A DNA stretch of 64,000 nt from Betaproteobacteria bacterium (GTDB lineage Bacteria; Pseudomonadota; Gammaproteobacteria; Burkholderiales; Rhodocyclaceae). The notes beneath the pieces are model-generated. The model had not been told where the DNA came from, made no database searches, and saw only the letters and a program-made list of their open reading frames with translations. Shown here one piece after another: positions 25,920 to 34,408 of the stretch. The DNA lies in the NCBI GenBank assembly GCA_016705475.1, contig JADIYD010000008.1:124001-188000 (forward strand), read 5' to 3'. The number at the start of each line of letters is the position of its first letter. Positions within the stretch are counted from its first letter, which is position 1. A program made the position numbers and the translations under genes.

Positions 25920-27323
25920 ATGCATAGCAGTTCCCTTAAGTTGCACCACCATCTGGCATTGCTTATCACGGGGGGCGTCGCGATCCTGTTGGGTTTGATG
26001 ATCTGGGTGCCTCATACAGATTTCACGTGGCATGACCAACAGCGGCTGGGGCAGATCGCTATCTCTGTACTCGCATTTTCCGGAATTTTGTTGCTTCGGC
26101 CTTCCGGAGCCTCTCTCGCAAATCCTCTCTGGCTATGGCCTGCCGTGGGCGTTCTGGTGCTTGGTGCACTATCTGCCTCCTTGGCCTTGCATCCTTTGTG
26201 GGCAGCATCCGAGCTTGCCTTGCTGGTAGGTAGTGCCGGCATAGGCTTTTTTGTTTTTTGCCTTGTGCGCGAGTTTGAAGATAGGGCTGATCTGGTTTTG
26301 GGCGCGTTCTTGCGTCTATTGCTGGCGGGAATGGTTCTCCATTTTTATGTCTCATTTATCGCCGCGATGGCTCATGCGGACCTTTACTTTACTCCATGGA
26401 GCTTGCTCAACGGGTTTTCAAACATGCGTTTTCAAGGGCAGTTTCTGACCATCGTGGTGCCGTTGTTGGTGGCCAGGCTGTTTCTTCCCGAGGGGGCGAG
26501 TGTTCGTTATCCGCGCGGTGTGGATATGTTCCTGATGGTCTCTTTGGCTGGGATGGTATTCGTCGCGGGCACCCGTGGAACGATAGCGGCCTGGTTGGCG
26601 GTTTCCATAGTCTTCCTGGGTGTGAAAGGGGGGGGGAGGGATGTTGCAAAGCGTATATTGCTAGTGATGGTTGCCGGCTTCGCGCTTGCTTGGCTCGTCT
26701 TGCACACGACTAGCTGGGTGACGGGGCAGGCCGCAGATAATCGCTTTGCCAGTGAGCAGGTGTTTGGTTTGTCGTTAAGGGAAGTTCTTTGGAAACATGC
26801 CTGGGCCAAAATTGTGGAGTTTCCTTGGCTGGGTATTGGTCCGATGCATTTCGCTTCGTTGAAGAATCCGGTCGCTAACCATCCGCATCAAGCCATGCTG
26901 CAGATCGCCAGCGAGTGGGGGCTGCCCGTGTTTTTCATGATCATGGCTGTCGTGACGCTCTGGCTGGCCAAGGTATTTGGCGAAGTCCGATCCAGCGATC
27001 GAAAGGCGGGGGGGGAACTAAGATGGGCACTGCTGTTTGCCGTGTTGTCGTCCATCGTCCAAAGTATGGTCGATGGTGTTCTTGTGATGCCCTATCCACA
27101 ATTGTGGCTGGCGATCACTGTCGGCTGGTGTTCGGCTCGCTGCCTTCCCCGTTTTCAGGGCGATGGGGGGCACTTGCCGCGCTGGGTTCCGCTGCTGGTT
27201 TGGGGGGGGGCTAACGTGTTGTTGATTGCCGTGGCGGTCATGAGTTACCCAGATCTTGTTGGTGCGGGGGAATATTGCGGTGGCGGTGGTGGGCCGCGAT
27301 TCTGGTGTAATGGTCGAATTTAG
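25920..27323 (+). CDS. O-antigen-ligase-like (Wzy_C) protein, probable pilin O-glycosyltransferase
   Basis: 467 residues from ATG 25920 with about 10-12 membrane segments. The Wzy_C/O-antigen ligase region includes FVAGTRGTIAAWLAVSIVFLG (Arg of the family) and PWLGIGPMHFASLKNPVANHPHQAML (His). The family covers WaaL, PglL and TfpO; in Pseudomonas the TfpO gene lies directly after pilA and its product glycosylates the pilin's C-terminal serine. Here the gene follows two pilins that end in serine, so the TfpO role is favoured by inference. It contains three poly-G tracts of 8-9 (26628, 27008, 27202). A TTG-initiated 10-residue extension is possible. Confidence 0.83.
   Translation: MHSSSLKLHHHLALLITGGVAILLGLMIWVPHTDFTWHDQQRLGQIAISVLAFSGILLLRPSGASLANPLWLWPAVGVLVLGALSASLALHPLWAASELALLVGSAGIGFFVFCLVREFEDRADLVLGAFLRLLLAGMVLHFYVSFIAAMAHADLYFTPWSLLNGFSNMRFQGQFLTIVVPLLVARLFLPEGASVRYPRGVDMFLMVSLAGMVFVAGTRGTIAAWLAVSIVFLGVKGGGRDVAKRILLVMVAGFALAWLVLHTTSWVTGQAADNRFASEQVFGLSLREVLWKHAWAKIVEFPWLGIGPMHFASLKNPVANHPHQAMLQIASEWGLPVFFMIMAVVTLWLAKVFGEVRSSDRKAGGELRWALLFAVLSSIVQSMVDGVLVMPYPQLWLAITVGWCSARCLPRFQGDGGHLPRWVPLLVWGGANVLLIAVAVMSYPDLVGAGEYCGGGGGPRFWCNGRI
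26628..26636 (+). repeat. Poly-G tract (G9) in the ligase gene
   Basis: Nine G after GTGAAA, encoding part of VKGGGRDV. Change of one base would shift the frame and truncate the protein at about residue 240. The reading frame is open in the present state. Confidence 0.85.
27008..27015 (+). repeat. Poly-G tract (G8) in the ligase gene
   Basis: Eight G after GAAAGGC, encoding part of RKAGGELRW. Second of three tracts in the same gene. Confidence 0.85.
27202..27210 (+). repeat. Poly-G tract (G9) in the ligase gene
   Basis: Nine G after CTGGTTT, encoding part of LVWGGANVLL in the last membrane segment. Third tract. Confidence 0.85.
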
Positions 27324-27361
27324 GTCGGGTTTTGGCTTTGTTTTTGACTAATCTTTTAGCT

Positions 27362-27396
27362 ACGGTCAACCGGGAGAAGGGCCAAAATCAAAAACC
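27362..27396 (-). repeat. Dispersed motif copy, intergenic, minus strand
   Basis: Read on the minus strand: GATTTTGGC, CCTTCTC, CCGGTTGACCGTAGC. It lies in the 91-base gap between the convergent ligase and CYTH-CHAD genes; GGTTTTGGC at 27328-27336 forms a loose inverted partner of GCCAAAATC. The only copy in this orientation. Confidence 0.75.
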
Positions 27397-27414
27397 TTGA
27401 AGCCTGCAGATAGG

Positions 27415-28884
27415 TCAGCTACTCGGGGCCCTTTGCGCCAGCCAGGTTTGCAGCACTTCAGGCAATTCACTGACCAGCAATGCGTGCCGGCCGGATATCC
27501 AGCCATGAATAGGGCCGTGTGGGCGGCCGTCGAGTGCTTCGGCTATCAGTGTTTCTGCGGTGAGGTGGTCGTTGATTAGGCCGAGTTCGTCCTGGATTTG
27601 TGAAAGCGCAGCCAGATAGGGGCGGAGTCTTCTCTGAGGCAGCAGCGGGGTGAAGAATTCCAGCGTGTAGCGCAGCTTTTTGAAGGCGATGCGCATTTTG
27701 TGGCGTTCCTCCGGGGTGAGTTCGGCGTGCCGGTTGGCCATGCGGCGGGCTTTCCGGCCGTGGTTGCGGATTTGCTGCTGGGCGAAATCCTTGATTGGCA
27801 TCGGCAGTGTGTCGCTCAGCGTGTAAACAGCGGCGGTGAATTCGAGTAGCAGGCGCGGATACTCCTTGACGGCGAGCAGGCCGATGACGGATTTTCGGGA
27901 GCTGCTGGCGCGGCGTTGCGCTGCTTTACGCAGGCGCTTGATGTCGCGGTTGTCGGGGAAGGCGGCGGCAATGGGGGGCAGGGTTTCTTCGAGGAAGACG
28001 TCCCAGTTGCGCGTGTCGCCCAGGGCGCCGGCCAGCGTTTGCCAGGTTTGGCCATAGGCGGCAACAAATTCAGGTGGTAGCACCGGGGCGAAGAGCTTGA
28101 TCGCCGAACGCAGGCGGCGTAGTGCAACGCGGGCTTGGTGGATAAACTCTGCTTCACCTCCCAGCATAAGTCCTTTTTCGTTGCGCTGGAAATGCTCCAG
28201 GCAGCCCAGCGCGATGCTGCGAAAGGCCTCGATGGGCGTCTGCCGCTCATTGATTGGCACCGGTTTGCTTTTGAATGGGTGCAACGGCTCATTGAGAAAT
28301 AGGGCGTAGCCACGTTCTGCCTTGCTGGCGATGGCCGGGAAGAGATCTAGGTCTTTCTGAAGCAGGCGGGTCAGGTTGAAGATGTCATCAACCTTGCCTG
28401 AGAGCAGTTCGAGCTCAATTTCGCAGATTGGCGTCCGTCGGCCGCAGCTTTCGATCTGTCCTCTGTCGATGGCGAGCTCGATCAGTGACTTGCCGAACGG
28501 AACGTTCCAGACCTGACGGCGAAAATCGGTGGTGAAAATGGGCTCGAACTTATCAATACGTTGTTCGAGAAAGTCGCGGAAATCCTCAGCGTCAACGTGG
28601 CTGAAGTCGAATATGCCCGGCGTGGCTGGCGCTTCCCATTCGCTGCGCATGGCCAGTCCGCCGCTCGCCGGTTCAGCCGATTTGACTGTGCACAGCCATT
28701 GCCAGCCTTTCTTACGAAACCGCAGGGCAACGCGCCGGGCATGAAGCTCCAGTGTCGGGGTGTCGAAATAGGTGTTCAGTAAATGCAGTTTCTGCGACTG
28801 AATGTTGGCGAGCAGGAGATGACCGGCAAGTTTGCGCGCCGCTTTTGGACTGAGTTGTAGCTTGAGTTCGATTTCAGTGCTCAT
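27415..28884 (-). CDS. CYTH and CHAD domain protein (inorganic triphosphatase-like)
   Basis: 489 residues. The N-terminal CYTH domain (about 1-200) begins with the ExExK signature in STEIELKLQL and has the paired acidic and basic strands of triphosphate-tunnel enzymes (YgiF-like triphosphatase). The C-terminal CHAD domain (about 220-485) is rich in His, Arg and Lys (FIHQARVALRRLRSAIK, HKMRIAFKKLRYTLEFF) and binds polyphosphate in characterised members. A role in polyphosphate or triphosphate metabolism is likely. Ends 4 bases downstream of the lapD stop on the same strand, so it may be in the lap transcript. Confidence 0.88.
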   Translation of the reverse strand: MSTEIELKLQLSPKAARKLAGHLLLANIQSQKLHLLNTYFDTPTLELHARRVALRFRKKGWQWLCTVKSAEPASGGLAMRSEWEAPATPGIFDFSHVDAEDFRDFLEQRIDKFEPIFTTDFRRQVWNVPFGKSLIELAIDRGQIESCGRRTPICEIELELLSGKVDDIFNLTRLLQKDLDLFPAIASKAERGYALFLNEPLHPFKSKPVPINERQTPIEAFRSIALGCLEHFQRNEKGLMLGGEAEFIHQARVALRRLRSAIKLFAPVLPPEFVAAYGQTWQTLAGALGDTRNWDVFLEETLPPIAAAFPDNRDIKRLRKAAQRRASSSRKSVIGLLAVKEYPRLLLEFTAAVYTLSDTLPMPIKDFAQQQIRNHGRKARRMANRHAELTPEERHKMRIAFKKLRYTLEFFTPLLPQRRLRPYLAALSQIQDELGLINDHLTAETLIAEALDGRPHGPIHGWISGRHALLVSELPEVLQTWLAQRAPSS

Positions 28885-28887
28885 CGT

Positions 28888-30801
28888 TCAACTCCTCGGG
28901 ATGGCGGGGCCAGTTGCACCATCGAAGCCCAGTTCAGGCAGGATGGCCAGCTCCTCTGCGGTCTGTACGCCTTCGGCAATGACCGTCAAGCCAATATTAT
29001 GCGCGATGCTGCACAGGCCCTTGATAAAGGCCTGGTTACCTGTCTGGGTGTCGATAGCACGGATGAAGCTGCCGTCGACCTTCAGATAATCGAGGCCGAT
29101 GCCGTGCAGGCGGCCGATTTCGCTGAACTGGCGGCCGAAGTGCTCGATGCCGAGACGGCAGCCGAGGGGGCGCAGTGCGTCACAGAAAACATGGAATTCT
29201 TCGAAATGCTGGAAGGCGCCGATTTCTGATACCTCCAGCCAGAGGCGCGGGGCCAGATCCTTGCGGGCAGCGACTTGGGCAAACAACCTGGCGCGGAACG
29301 AGGCATCCAAAATGGACTCTCCTGACAGGTTGACCGCAACAGCCGGTGCGCCGGCGGCAATGCGTTCCAGCGCCAGGCGGGCGGCGGCCAGGTCGAGTTC
29401 GGTTGTCATTGAAAGGCGCGAGGCCATCGGCATGAAGCTTCCGGCGGTCAGCCATTCGCCATCCTCTGTGGTTTGCAGGCGTAACGGACACTCGAAGTGG
29501 AGCAGTTGCCCCGCGTTACCTGCGACCGGGAAGTCAATCAGTCGCAGGCGCTGGGTCTGGATGGCGCCTTCGAGCAGCTTTTTCCAGTCCGCGTTGGAGG
29601 TGGCGTGCTGATCACAATCGCTCTCGGCGCGACACCACGCCAACCCGCTCTGGCCCTCGGCTGATGCGAGGGCGGCGTCGACGCGCGACAGCAGGCTACC
29701 TATCGTCTGGCCATGCAGATAGACGCCGCTGGCAATGTAGCCGATGCGTTCGCCGTCGATAAGGCCGGCAGCAGTCAGATCATTGAGGGCATGAAGCAGT
29801 ATCTCTGCATAGGGCGCGGGATCCTGAACGCCCGGCAGGAGCAGCGCAAAATCGGCACCGTTGAGGCGGGCGGATGCGGCATTGGGTTTTTCCGCTGCCA
29901 GTCCGTTCAGCGTGCTGCCGAGTCGACGCAGCAGTTCATCGGCCATTTCCCGGCCGGCCCTCTTGTTGATGCCGGCCAGATCGGCCAGGCGTAGCAAGAC
30001 CAGCGAGCCGGATGCGGCAGCATCGTCGTCACTCAGAGCCGCAGCCAGCTGATTCATGAAAAAGGCGCGGTTGGCCAGGCCGGTCAGGCTGTCCTGGTTC
30101 GCTTCGCGGCGAACCTGTTCAAGGCGGGCTGCCTCCTCGGCAAACATTGCTTTCAGGCGGGCGACCATGGCATTCATCGCGCTGGCCAGGCTTTTCAGCT
30201 CGGGCGTCGAAGGTTCCTGAATCGTTGTGAAGCGTCTTTCGCTGATAGCATGCGCCTGCCCGACCACGGCGTCGAGTGGCCGCCGGATACGGCGCAGGAA
30301 CTGCATGCCGAGCAGCCCCATCAACCCGCCACCTATGACGAACCACCCCAGAAGTTTGAGCGCGCCGTTCCATAGCTCGGTGTAGGCAAAATGGCTGTGG
30401 CTGACCAGCTCTATGGTGCCAAACTGGTTCCAACCCGAAGAAACTTGTGCCTGCCCAGGCAGTGAGTCAATCGGAAAAAGAAGAATGAACCAGTCGGGTA
30501 CGTTTCCAACATCCTGCGGGCTGGTTTTTTCAATCATGGTTTTGCCGTTCGGATCGATCAGCCGAACAGTCGCGTACTGGCCGCTGTCGAAGACAGCCGC
30601 GATCTGGAGTTCAATTGTCACCGGATCCTTGTCCAGTTGCGACATGGAGAGAGCCAGCGTGGCAGCGTTGTCATTATTTTTGATGGCCAGTTGGCGTTCG
30701 AGATAATGGCGAGCCGTCAGCGTGCTGACGATGAAGCTGCCGGCAAACGCAATAACGGTGCTGGCGATGACCGCGAGCCAGAGTTGTCGGAACAAGGACA
30801 T
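28888..30801 (-). CDS. lapD: LapD-type c-di-GMP receptor (degenerate GGDEF-EAL, HAMP)
   Basis: 638 residues from ATG 30801 (MSLFRQLWLAVIAST). Layout: membrane helix about 5-28, periplasmic domain about 30-150, second helix about 155-175, HAMP, then GGDEF- and EAL-like domains. The GGDEF site reads LNGADF and the EAL site FECPLRL, so both are degenerate and the protein should bind rather than make or destroy c-di-GMP. VNLSGESILDASF and FGRQFSEIGRL are EAL-fold blocks. LapD sequesters the protease LapG when bound to c-di-GMP; lapG is the gene immediately upstream (10 bases), which fixes the assignment. Confidence 0.9.
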   Translation of the reverse strand: MSLFRQLWLAVIASTVIAFAGSFIVSTLTARHYLERQLAIKNNDNAATLALSMSQLDKDPVTIELQIAAVFDSGQYATVRLIDPNGKTMIEKTSPQDVGNVPDWFILLFPIDSLPGQAQVSSGWNQFGTIELVSHSHFAYTELWNGALKLLGWFVIGGGLMGLLGMQFLRRIRRPLDAVVGQAHAISERRFTTIQEPSTPELKSLASAMNAMVARLKAMFAEEAARLEQVRREANQDSLTGLANRAFFMNQLAAALSDDDAAASGSLVLLRLADLAGINKRAGREMADELLRRLGSTLNGLAAEKPNAASARLNGADFALLLPGVQDPAPYAEILLHALNDLTAAGLIDGERIGYIASGVYLHGQTIGSLLSRVDAALASAEGQSGLAWCRAESDCDQHATSNADWKKLLEGAIQTQRLRLIDFPVAGNAGQLLHFECPLRLQTTEDGEWLTAGSFMPMASRLSMTTELDLAAARLALERIAAGAPAVAVNLSGESILDASFRARLFAQVAARKDLAPRLWLEVSEIGAFQHFEEFHVFCDALRPLGCRLGIEHFGRQFSEIGRLHGIGLDYLKVDGSFIRAIDTQTGNQAFIKGLCSIAHNIGLTVIAEGVQTAEELAILPELGFDGATGPAIPRS

Positions 30802-30811
30802 GTCGATTACC

Positions 30812-31498
30812 TCACTGGAAGCCTTCAGCGCGCGCCCGGGCCAGCAAATCCTGCCAGCGTGACAGATTGCTCTTGCTGGCGTTGTTGCCGGTGCCTTGCC
30901 ATAGCCCCGCACTGTTGAAACTGAAAATGGGTGAAAGATCGCTGCGCTGTGAAGCTGGCAGAATCTGGGGATTCAAGTTGTCGAGGACCAACGGGTCCGC
31001 CGTCGGCGTGGCGTAATAAGCCAGCACCATGTGCGCCTGGAGGAAAGTGCCCGCCGGGCCTGTTTGTACCGCCTTGACGTATACCAGGCGAAGCTTGTTG
31101 ATCGGTATGCCGAGATCAATCAGCGAAAAATATTTGGCGATGGAGAAATCCTCGCAATCGCCGCGGCCCTGGCCAATGATTTCGGTCGGAGTGGCCCAAT
31201 AGTCGTTCTGGCCCCATACCGAGATGTCGTCGTCGAAAGTAATTCGCCGATTGACGAAGTCATTGACGCGTCTCAGCTTTTCCGTCTCCGTGGTTTTGCG
31301 CTCTGCGCCAAGCATGCGTTGCCACTCGAGTAGCAACGGGACCCGGTCGGCACCAAAACGGCTGAGCAGCACCTGTTGCAGGCGGTCAAAGTCAACGCCA
31401 AGTGCCATAGGCAGGCTGCTCAGAGAGAGCATGACTATGGCGATAATTGTGGCCAGCAAGCGGAGCAGTGCTGTTCTATTACGCAATGGACGCGTCAA
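30812..31498 (-). CDS. lapG: LapG-type periplasmic cysteine protease
   Basis: 228 residues with an N-terminal signal or anchor (about 10-33). It is a transglutaminase-like cysteine protease: Cys in QGRGDCEDFSIAKY (about 114), His in LQAHMVLAYY (about 150) and Asp in PLVLDNLNP. LapG cuts the large adhesin (LapA/BapA type) from the cell surface when c-di-GMP is low. The adhesin and its inner-membrane exporter are not in the window; the divergent TolC-type gene is the probable outer-membrane part. Confidence 0.92.
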   Translation of the reverse strand: MTRPLRNRTALLRLLATIIAIVMLSLSSLPMALGVDFDRLQQVLLSRFGADRVPLLLEWQRMLGAERKTTETEKLRRVNDFVNRRITFDDDISVWGQNDYWATPTEIIGQGRGDCEDFSIAKYFSLIDLGIPINKLRLVYVKAVQTGPAGTFLQAHMVLAYYATPTADPLVLDNLNPQILPASQRSDLSPIFSFNSAGLWQGTGNNASKSNLSRWQDLLARARAEGFQ

Positions 31499-31592
31499 GT
31501 CTTTGAATTAATGGGTTGGAAACGTCGGAAAATTCACATTTTCAGAAAGACGAATCTCTATAATCCTGCCAAAACCTTAGAGATTATCTCCC

Positions 31593-33455
31593 ATGAAAAT
31601 GAAAAAAATCCTTTCCATGCTGCTAACAGTCGCATTTCCTGTCCTGACGAATGCAGCGGGGTCGATGCCGAGCGGCATTTCACCCCCCGCCACCCTGAAA
31701 GAAGTAGCGCAGCGAGCGGTGTTAAACAGTCCAGAAGTCACGGCGAAGTGGCACGCCTACCGCGCCGCAGACGAAGAAATCGGCGTCGCCCGTGGCGGCT
31801 ACTTCCCCCGTGTTGACCTCACCGCCGGCACCGGTCGTGAAAGCTTGCGCCAGCCCAGTGCCGCCGACCGCGACTACACCCGCACCGGCGTCCTGCTCAG
31901 CCTCAACCAGATGATCTTCGACGGCTTCGCCACAAGGAATGAAGTCCGCCGCCTCGACAAAGCCCGCATCGTCCGCTACTACGAACTTCTCGACGCATCG
32001 GAAAACACCGCCCTCGAAGCCGGCCGCGCCTACCTCGACGTCCTGCGCTACCGCCACCTCGTCGACCTCGCCAAAGACAACTACATCCAGCACAAAGCCA
32101 CCTACGACCAGATCGAGCGGCGCACCCAAAGCGGCGTCGGCCGACGCGTCGACTTCGAGCAAGCCGGCAGCCGCCTCGCCCTCGCCGAAATCAACCTCAT
32201 CACCGAAAGCGCCAACCTCCACGACGTCAGCGCCCGCTACCAGCGCCTCATTGGCCTACAGCCCGCTGATGCCATCGTTCCCCCGGCCGAACTCAACAGC
32301 GCCATCCCGGCCCAGGCCAAAATCGCCCTCGACACCCTGCACCGCAAAAACCCCGCGCTCCTCGCCGCCACCGAAAACATCGAAGCCAGCCAATACGAAA
32401 TCAACAACCGTCGCGCCGCCTACTCCCCCAAACTCGACTTCCGCGCCCGCACCGACAACACCCGCAACTACCTCGGTGACACCGGTGATCGCCACCACAA
32501 CGTCGCCGAACTCGTCGTCAGCTGGAACCTCTTCAACGGCGGCTCCGACCGTGCCCGCGAAAAACAGACCATCGAAAAGAAAAACATCGCCTTCGACCTC
32601 CGGGAAAAAGCCTGCCGCGACACCCGGCAAACACTCCTCATCGCCTACAACGACGTCCAGCGCCTCAAGGAACAATCCACCTTCAACGCCCGCCAGGTCA
32701 CCCTCCTTGAAAAAACCCGTGACGCCTACCGCGACCAGTTCAACGTCGGCCAACGCACCCTGCTTGACCTCCTCGACACCGAAAACGAACTCCTCGCCGC
32801 CCGTCGCGCCAACGTCAACGCCGACACCGACCTGACCCTCTCCTACCTGCGCACCTACGCCGGCATGGGCACCCTGCTCGAACAACTCGGCCTGCAACGC
32901 CTCGATGCCCCCACCCCGGGCAAGGATGAACTCGCCGACATCGACCCCAGCCAACTCTGCCCGAACGACCCCATCGCCCTTGGCCTGCCCGATCGCGAAG
33001 CGCTCAACGCCAAGGCCGCTGCCCTCAACGCCACGCGTGCGCCGCTCGTTGCTGCCCCGGTTGCCCTTGGTCCCGAAGCCGGCATCCAGAGCCAGGTCAG
33101 CTCCTGGGCTGCCGCCTGGTCAGCCCGCGACTACGCCGCCTACAGCGGCTTCTATGCCCCGACCTTCACCCCGGACGGTGGCCTGACCCGCGAAGACTGG
33201 GCGCAACTGCGCCGTGGTCGCATCTCGGCCCGCGGCGACATCAACGTCGACATTCAGGACATGAAAGTCCGGATGGACGGCAACGACCGCGCCTTCGCCG
33301 AATTCCGCCAGGTCTACCAGTCGAAGGGCTACAACGACACGACGCAGAAGACGCTGGAGATGATCAAGGTGAGCGGCAAGTGGCTGATCAACCGCGAGAC
33401 GTCGGTTCCATGCAGCGGCAACACCGTGGGTGGCTGCAAGGGGCTGGTCAAGTAA
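31593..33455 (+). CDS. TolC-family outer-membrane channel (LapE-like) with C-terminal NTF2-like domain
   Basis: 620 residues. Signal peptide 1-22, then two TolC-type repeats with long coiled-coil helices (about 30-450; AGTGRESLRQPSAADRDYTR, LVVSWNLFNGGSDRAREK, VGQRTLLDLLDTENELLAARR). The final about 115 residues (SSWAAAWSARDYAAYSGFY to WLINRE) look like an NTF2/SnoaL-type fold, not part of usual TolC. It diverges from lapG, so it is probably the outer-membrane pore for the Lap adhesin. Codon use is strikingly rich in NNC (CTC for Leu) compared with neighbouring genes, which use CTG. Confidence 0.87.
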   Translation: MKMKKILSMLLTVAFPVLTNAAGSMPSGISPPATLKEVAQRAVLNSPEVTAKWHAYRAADEEIGVARGGYFPRVDLTAGTGRESLRQPSAADRDYTRTGVLLSLNQMIFDGFATRNEVRRLDKARIVRYYELLDASENTALEAGRAYLDVLRYRHLVDLAKDNYIQHKATYDQIERRTQSGVGRRVDFEQAGSRLALAEINLITESANLHDVSARYQRLIGLQPADAIVPPAELNSAIPAQAKIALDTLHRKNPALLAATENIEASQYEINNRRAAYSPKLDFRARTDNTRNYLGDTGDRHHNVAELVVSWNLFNGGSDRAREKQTIEKKNIAFDLREKACRDTRQTLLIAYNDVQRLKEQSTFNARQVTLLEKTRDAYRDQFNVGQRTLLDLLDTENELLAARRANVNADTDLTLSYLRTYAGMGTLLEQLGLQRLDAPTPGKDELADIDPSQLCPNDPIALGLPDREALNAKAAALNATRAPLVAAPVALGPEAGIQSQVSSWAAAWSARDYAAYSGFYAPTFTPDGGLTREDWAQLRRGRISARGDINVDIQDMKVRMDGNDRAFAEFRQVYQSKGYNDTTQKTLEMIKVSGKWLINRETSVPCSGNTVGGCKGLVK

Positions 33456-33500
33456 GGCTGGCAACCTGACCGGACTTCCGGTCGGGGAGTCCACAAAAGA

Positions 33501-33528
33501 CAAAGGCCATGCAAATGCATGGCCTTTG
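33501..33528 (+). terminator. Hairpin between convergent tolC and response-regulator genes
   Basis: CAAAGGCCATGC and GCATGGCCTTTG form a perfect 12-bp stem with an AAAT loop. There is no long T-run on either side. A second smaller hairpin (GACCGG/CCGGTC, 33468-33483) precedes it. Probably a two-way terminator. Confidence 0.7.
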
Positions 33529-33546
33529 GCGTCAACGGGCGGCTAC

Positions 33547-34251
33547 TTAGCTCGCTACTTCTACCTGGGCGATAAAGACGTATCCCTGTGAGCGCAGTGT
33601 CTTGATGAAATGACTGCCATCGGCCTGTTTACCGAGAATGCGGCGAATCTGGCTGACATGAACGTCGATGATGCGGTCGTAGGGCACATATTCGCGCTTC
33701 AGGACGCGCGATAGCTGTTCGCGGGAGAGCGCTTCGAAAGGGTGCTCGAGAAAGGCGGCGAGCAATGCAAAGCCAGACACCCCCAGCGGGGTTGCTTGGC
33801 TCCCGGCAAGCGAGAGCTCACGCGAGGCAGTGTCCAGTGTCCAGTTGCCAAACTGCAGGCGGCGCATTTCGCCGCGGGGCGGCGTGGCGCGTTGGGCGCG
33901 TCGCAGCAGGCTGCGGGTGCGGGCAAGCAATTCGCGCATGTTGCAGGGTTTGGGCAGAAAATCGTCGGCGCCGATTTCGATGCCGATGATGCGTTCGATT
34001 TCGTCGGAGCGGGTGGAGTGAATGAGAACCGGAATCTCGGAACTTTGGCGCAGTTGGCGGAGTAGTTCGAGTCCGTCTGCATCCGGCAGGCTCAAGTCAA
34101 GAATGATGACATCGGGCTTTGCGTCGAGTTGCCGCCACATGGCTGCGCCGGTTTCTGCATAAATGCAGTCGATGCCGGCTGTGGCCAGCGTTGAACTCAG
34201 CACGTGGCGAGTTCCCGGATCGTCCTCAACAATAAGCGCAGTCTGACGCAT
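33547..34251 (-). CDS. OmpR/PhoB-type response regulator
   Basis: 234 residues from ATG 34251 (MRQTALIVEDDPGTRHVL). Receiver domain about 1-120 with the acidic pair in VEDD, phospho-acceptor Asp in VIILDLSLPDADG (about 54) and Lys in LPKPCN. Winged-helix DNA-binding domain about 135-230 (LSREQLSRVLKREYVPYDRIIDVHVSQIRRILG). It is divergent from the Hpt/hybrid-kinase genes, which probably feed it phosphate. A nested inverted repeat in the shared upstream region could be its operator. Confidence 0.92.
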   Translation of the reverse strand: MRQTALIVEDDPGTRHVLSSTLATAGIDCIYAETGAAMWRQLDAKPDVIILDLSLPDADGLELLRQLRQSSEIPVLIHSTRSDEIERIIGIEIGADDFLPKPCNMRELLARTRSLLRRAQRATPPRGEMRRLQFGNWTLDTASRELSLAGSQATPLGVSGFALLAAFLEHPFEALSREQLSRVLKREYVPYDRIIDVHVSQIRRILGKQADGSHFIKTLRSQGYVFIAQVEVAS

Positions 34252-34292
34252 GGTTATTTGTTTCGATTCCACGGTGAATGAAAGATTGTAAT

Positions 34293-34336
34293 GCAATGTA
34301 AAACAGAGGCTTTGTTTTACCAATTTTTAACATTGC
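34293..34336. promoter_or_regulatory. Nested inverted repeat in the divergent regulatory region
   Basis: Outer arms GCAATGT (34293-34299) and ACATTGC (34330-34336) enclose inner arms GTAAAACA (34298-34305) and TGTTTTAC (34313-34320). It lies between the response-regulator start (34251) and the Hpt start (34409). Could be an operator or an RNA hairpin; no binding protein is known. Confidence 0.4.
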
Positions 34337-34408
34337 GTCAATTTATCGGGCGACAATCCCAGTCTGTTTTCCTTGCTCCTCGAATAGTTTATAAGCTTAC
34401 CGCACTGC

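Noticed and set aside
29321..29342. CAGGTTGACCGCAAC in lapD
   Set aside because: Encodes the conserved EAL-domain VNLSG block, so protein constraint explains it.
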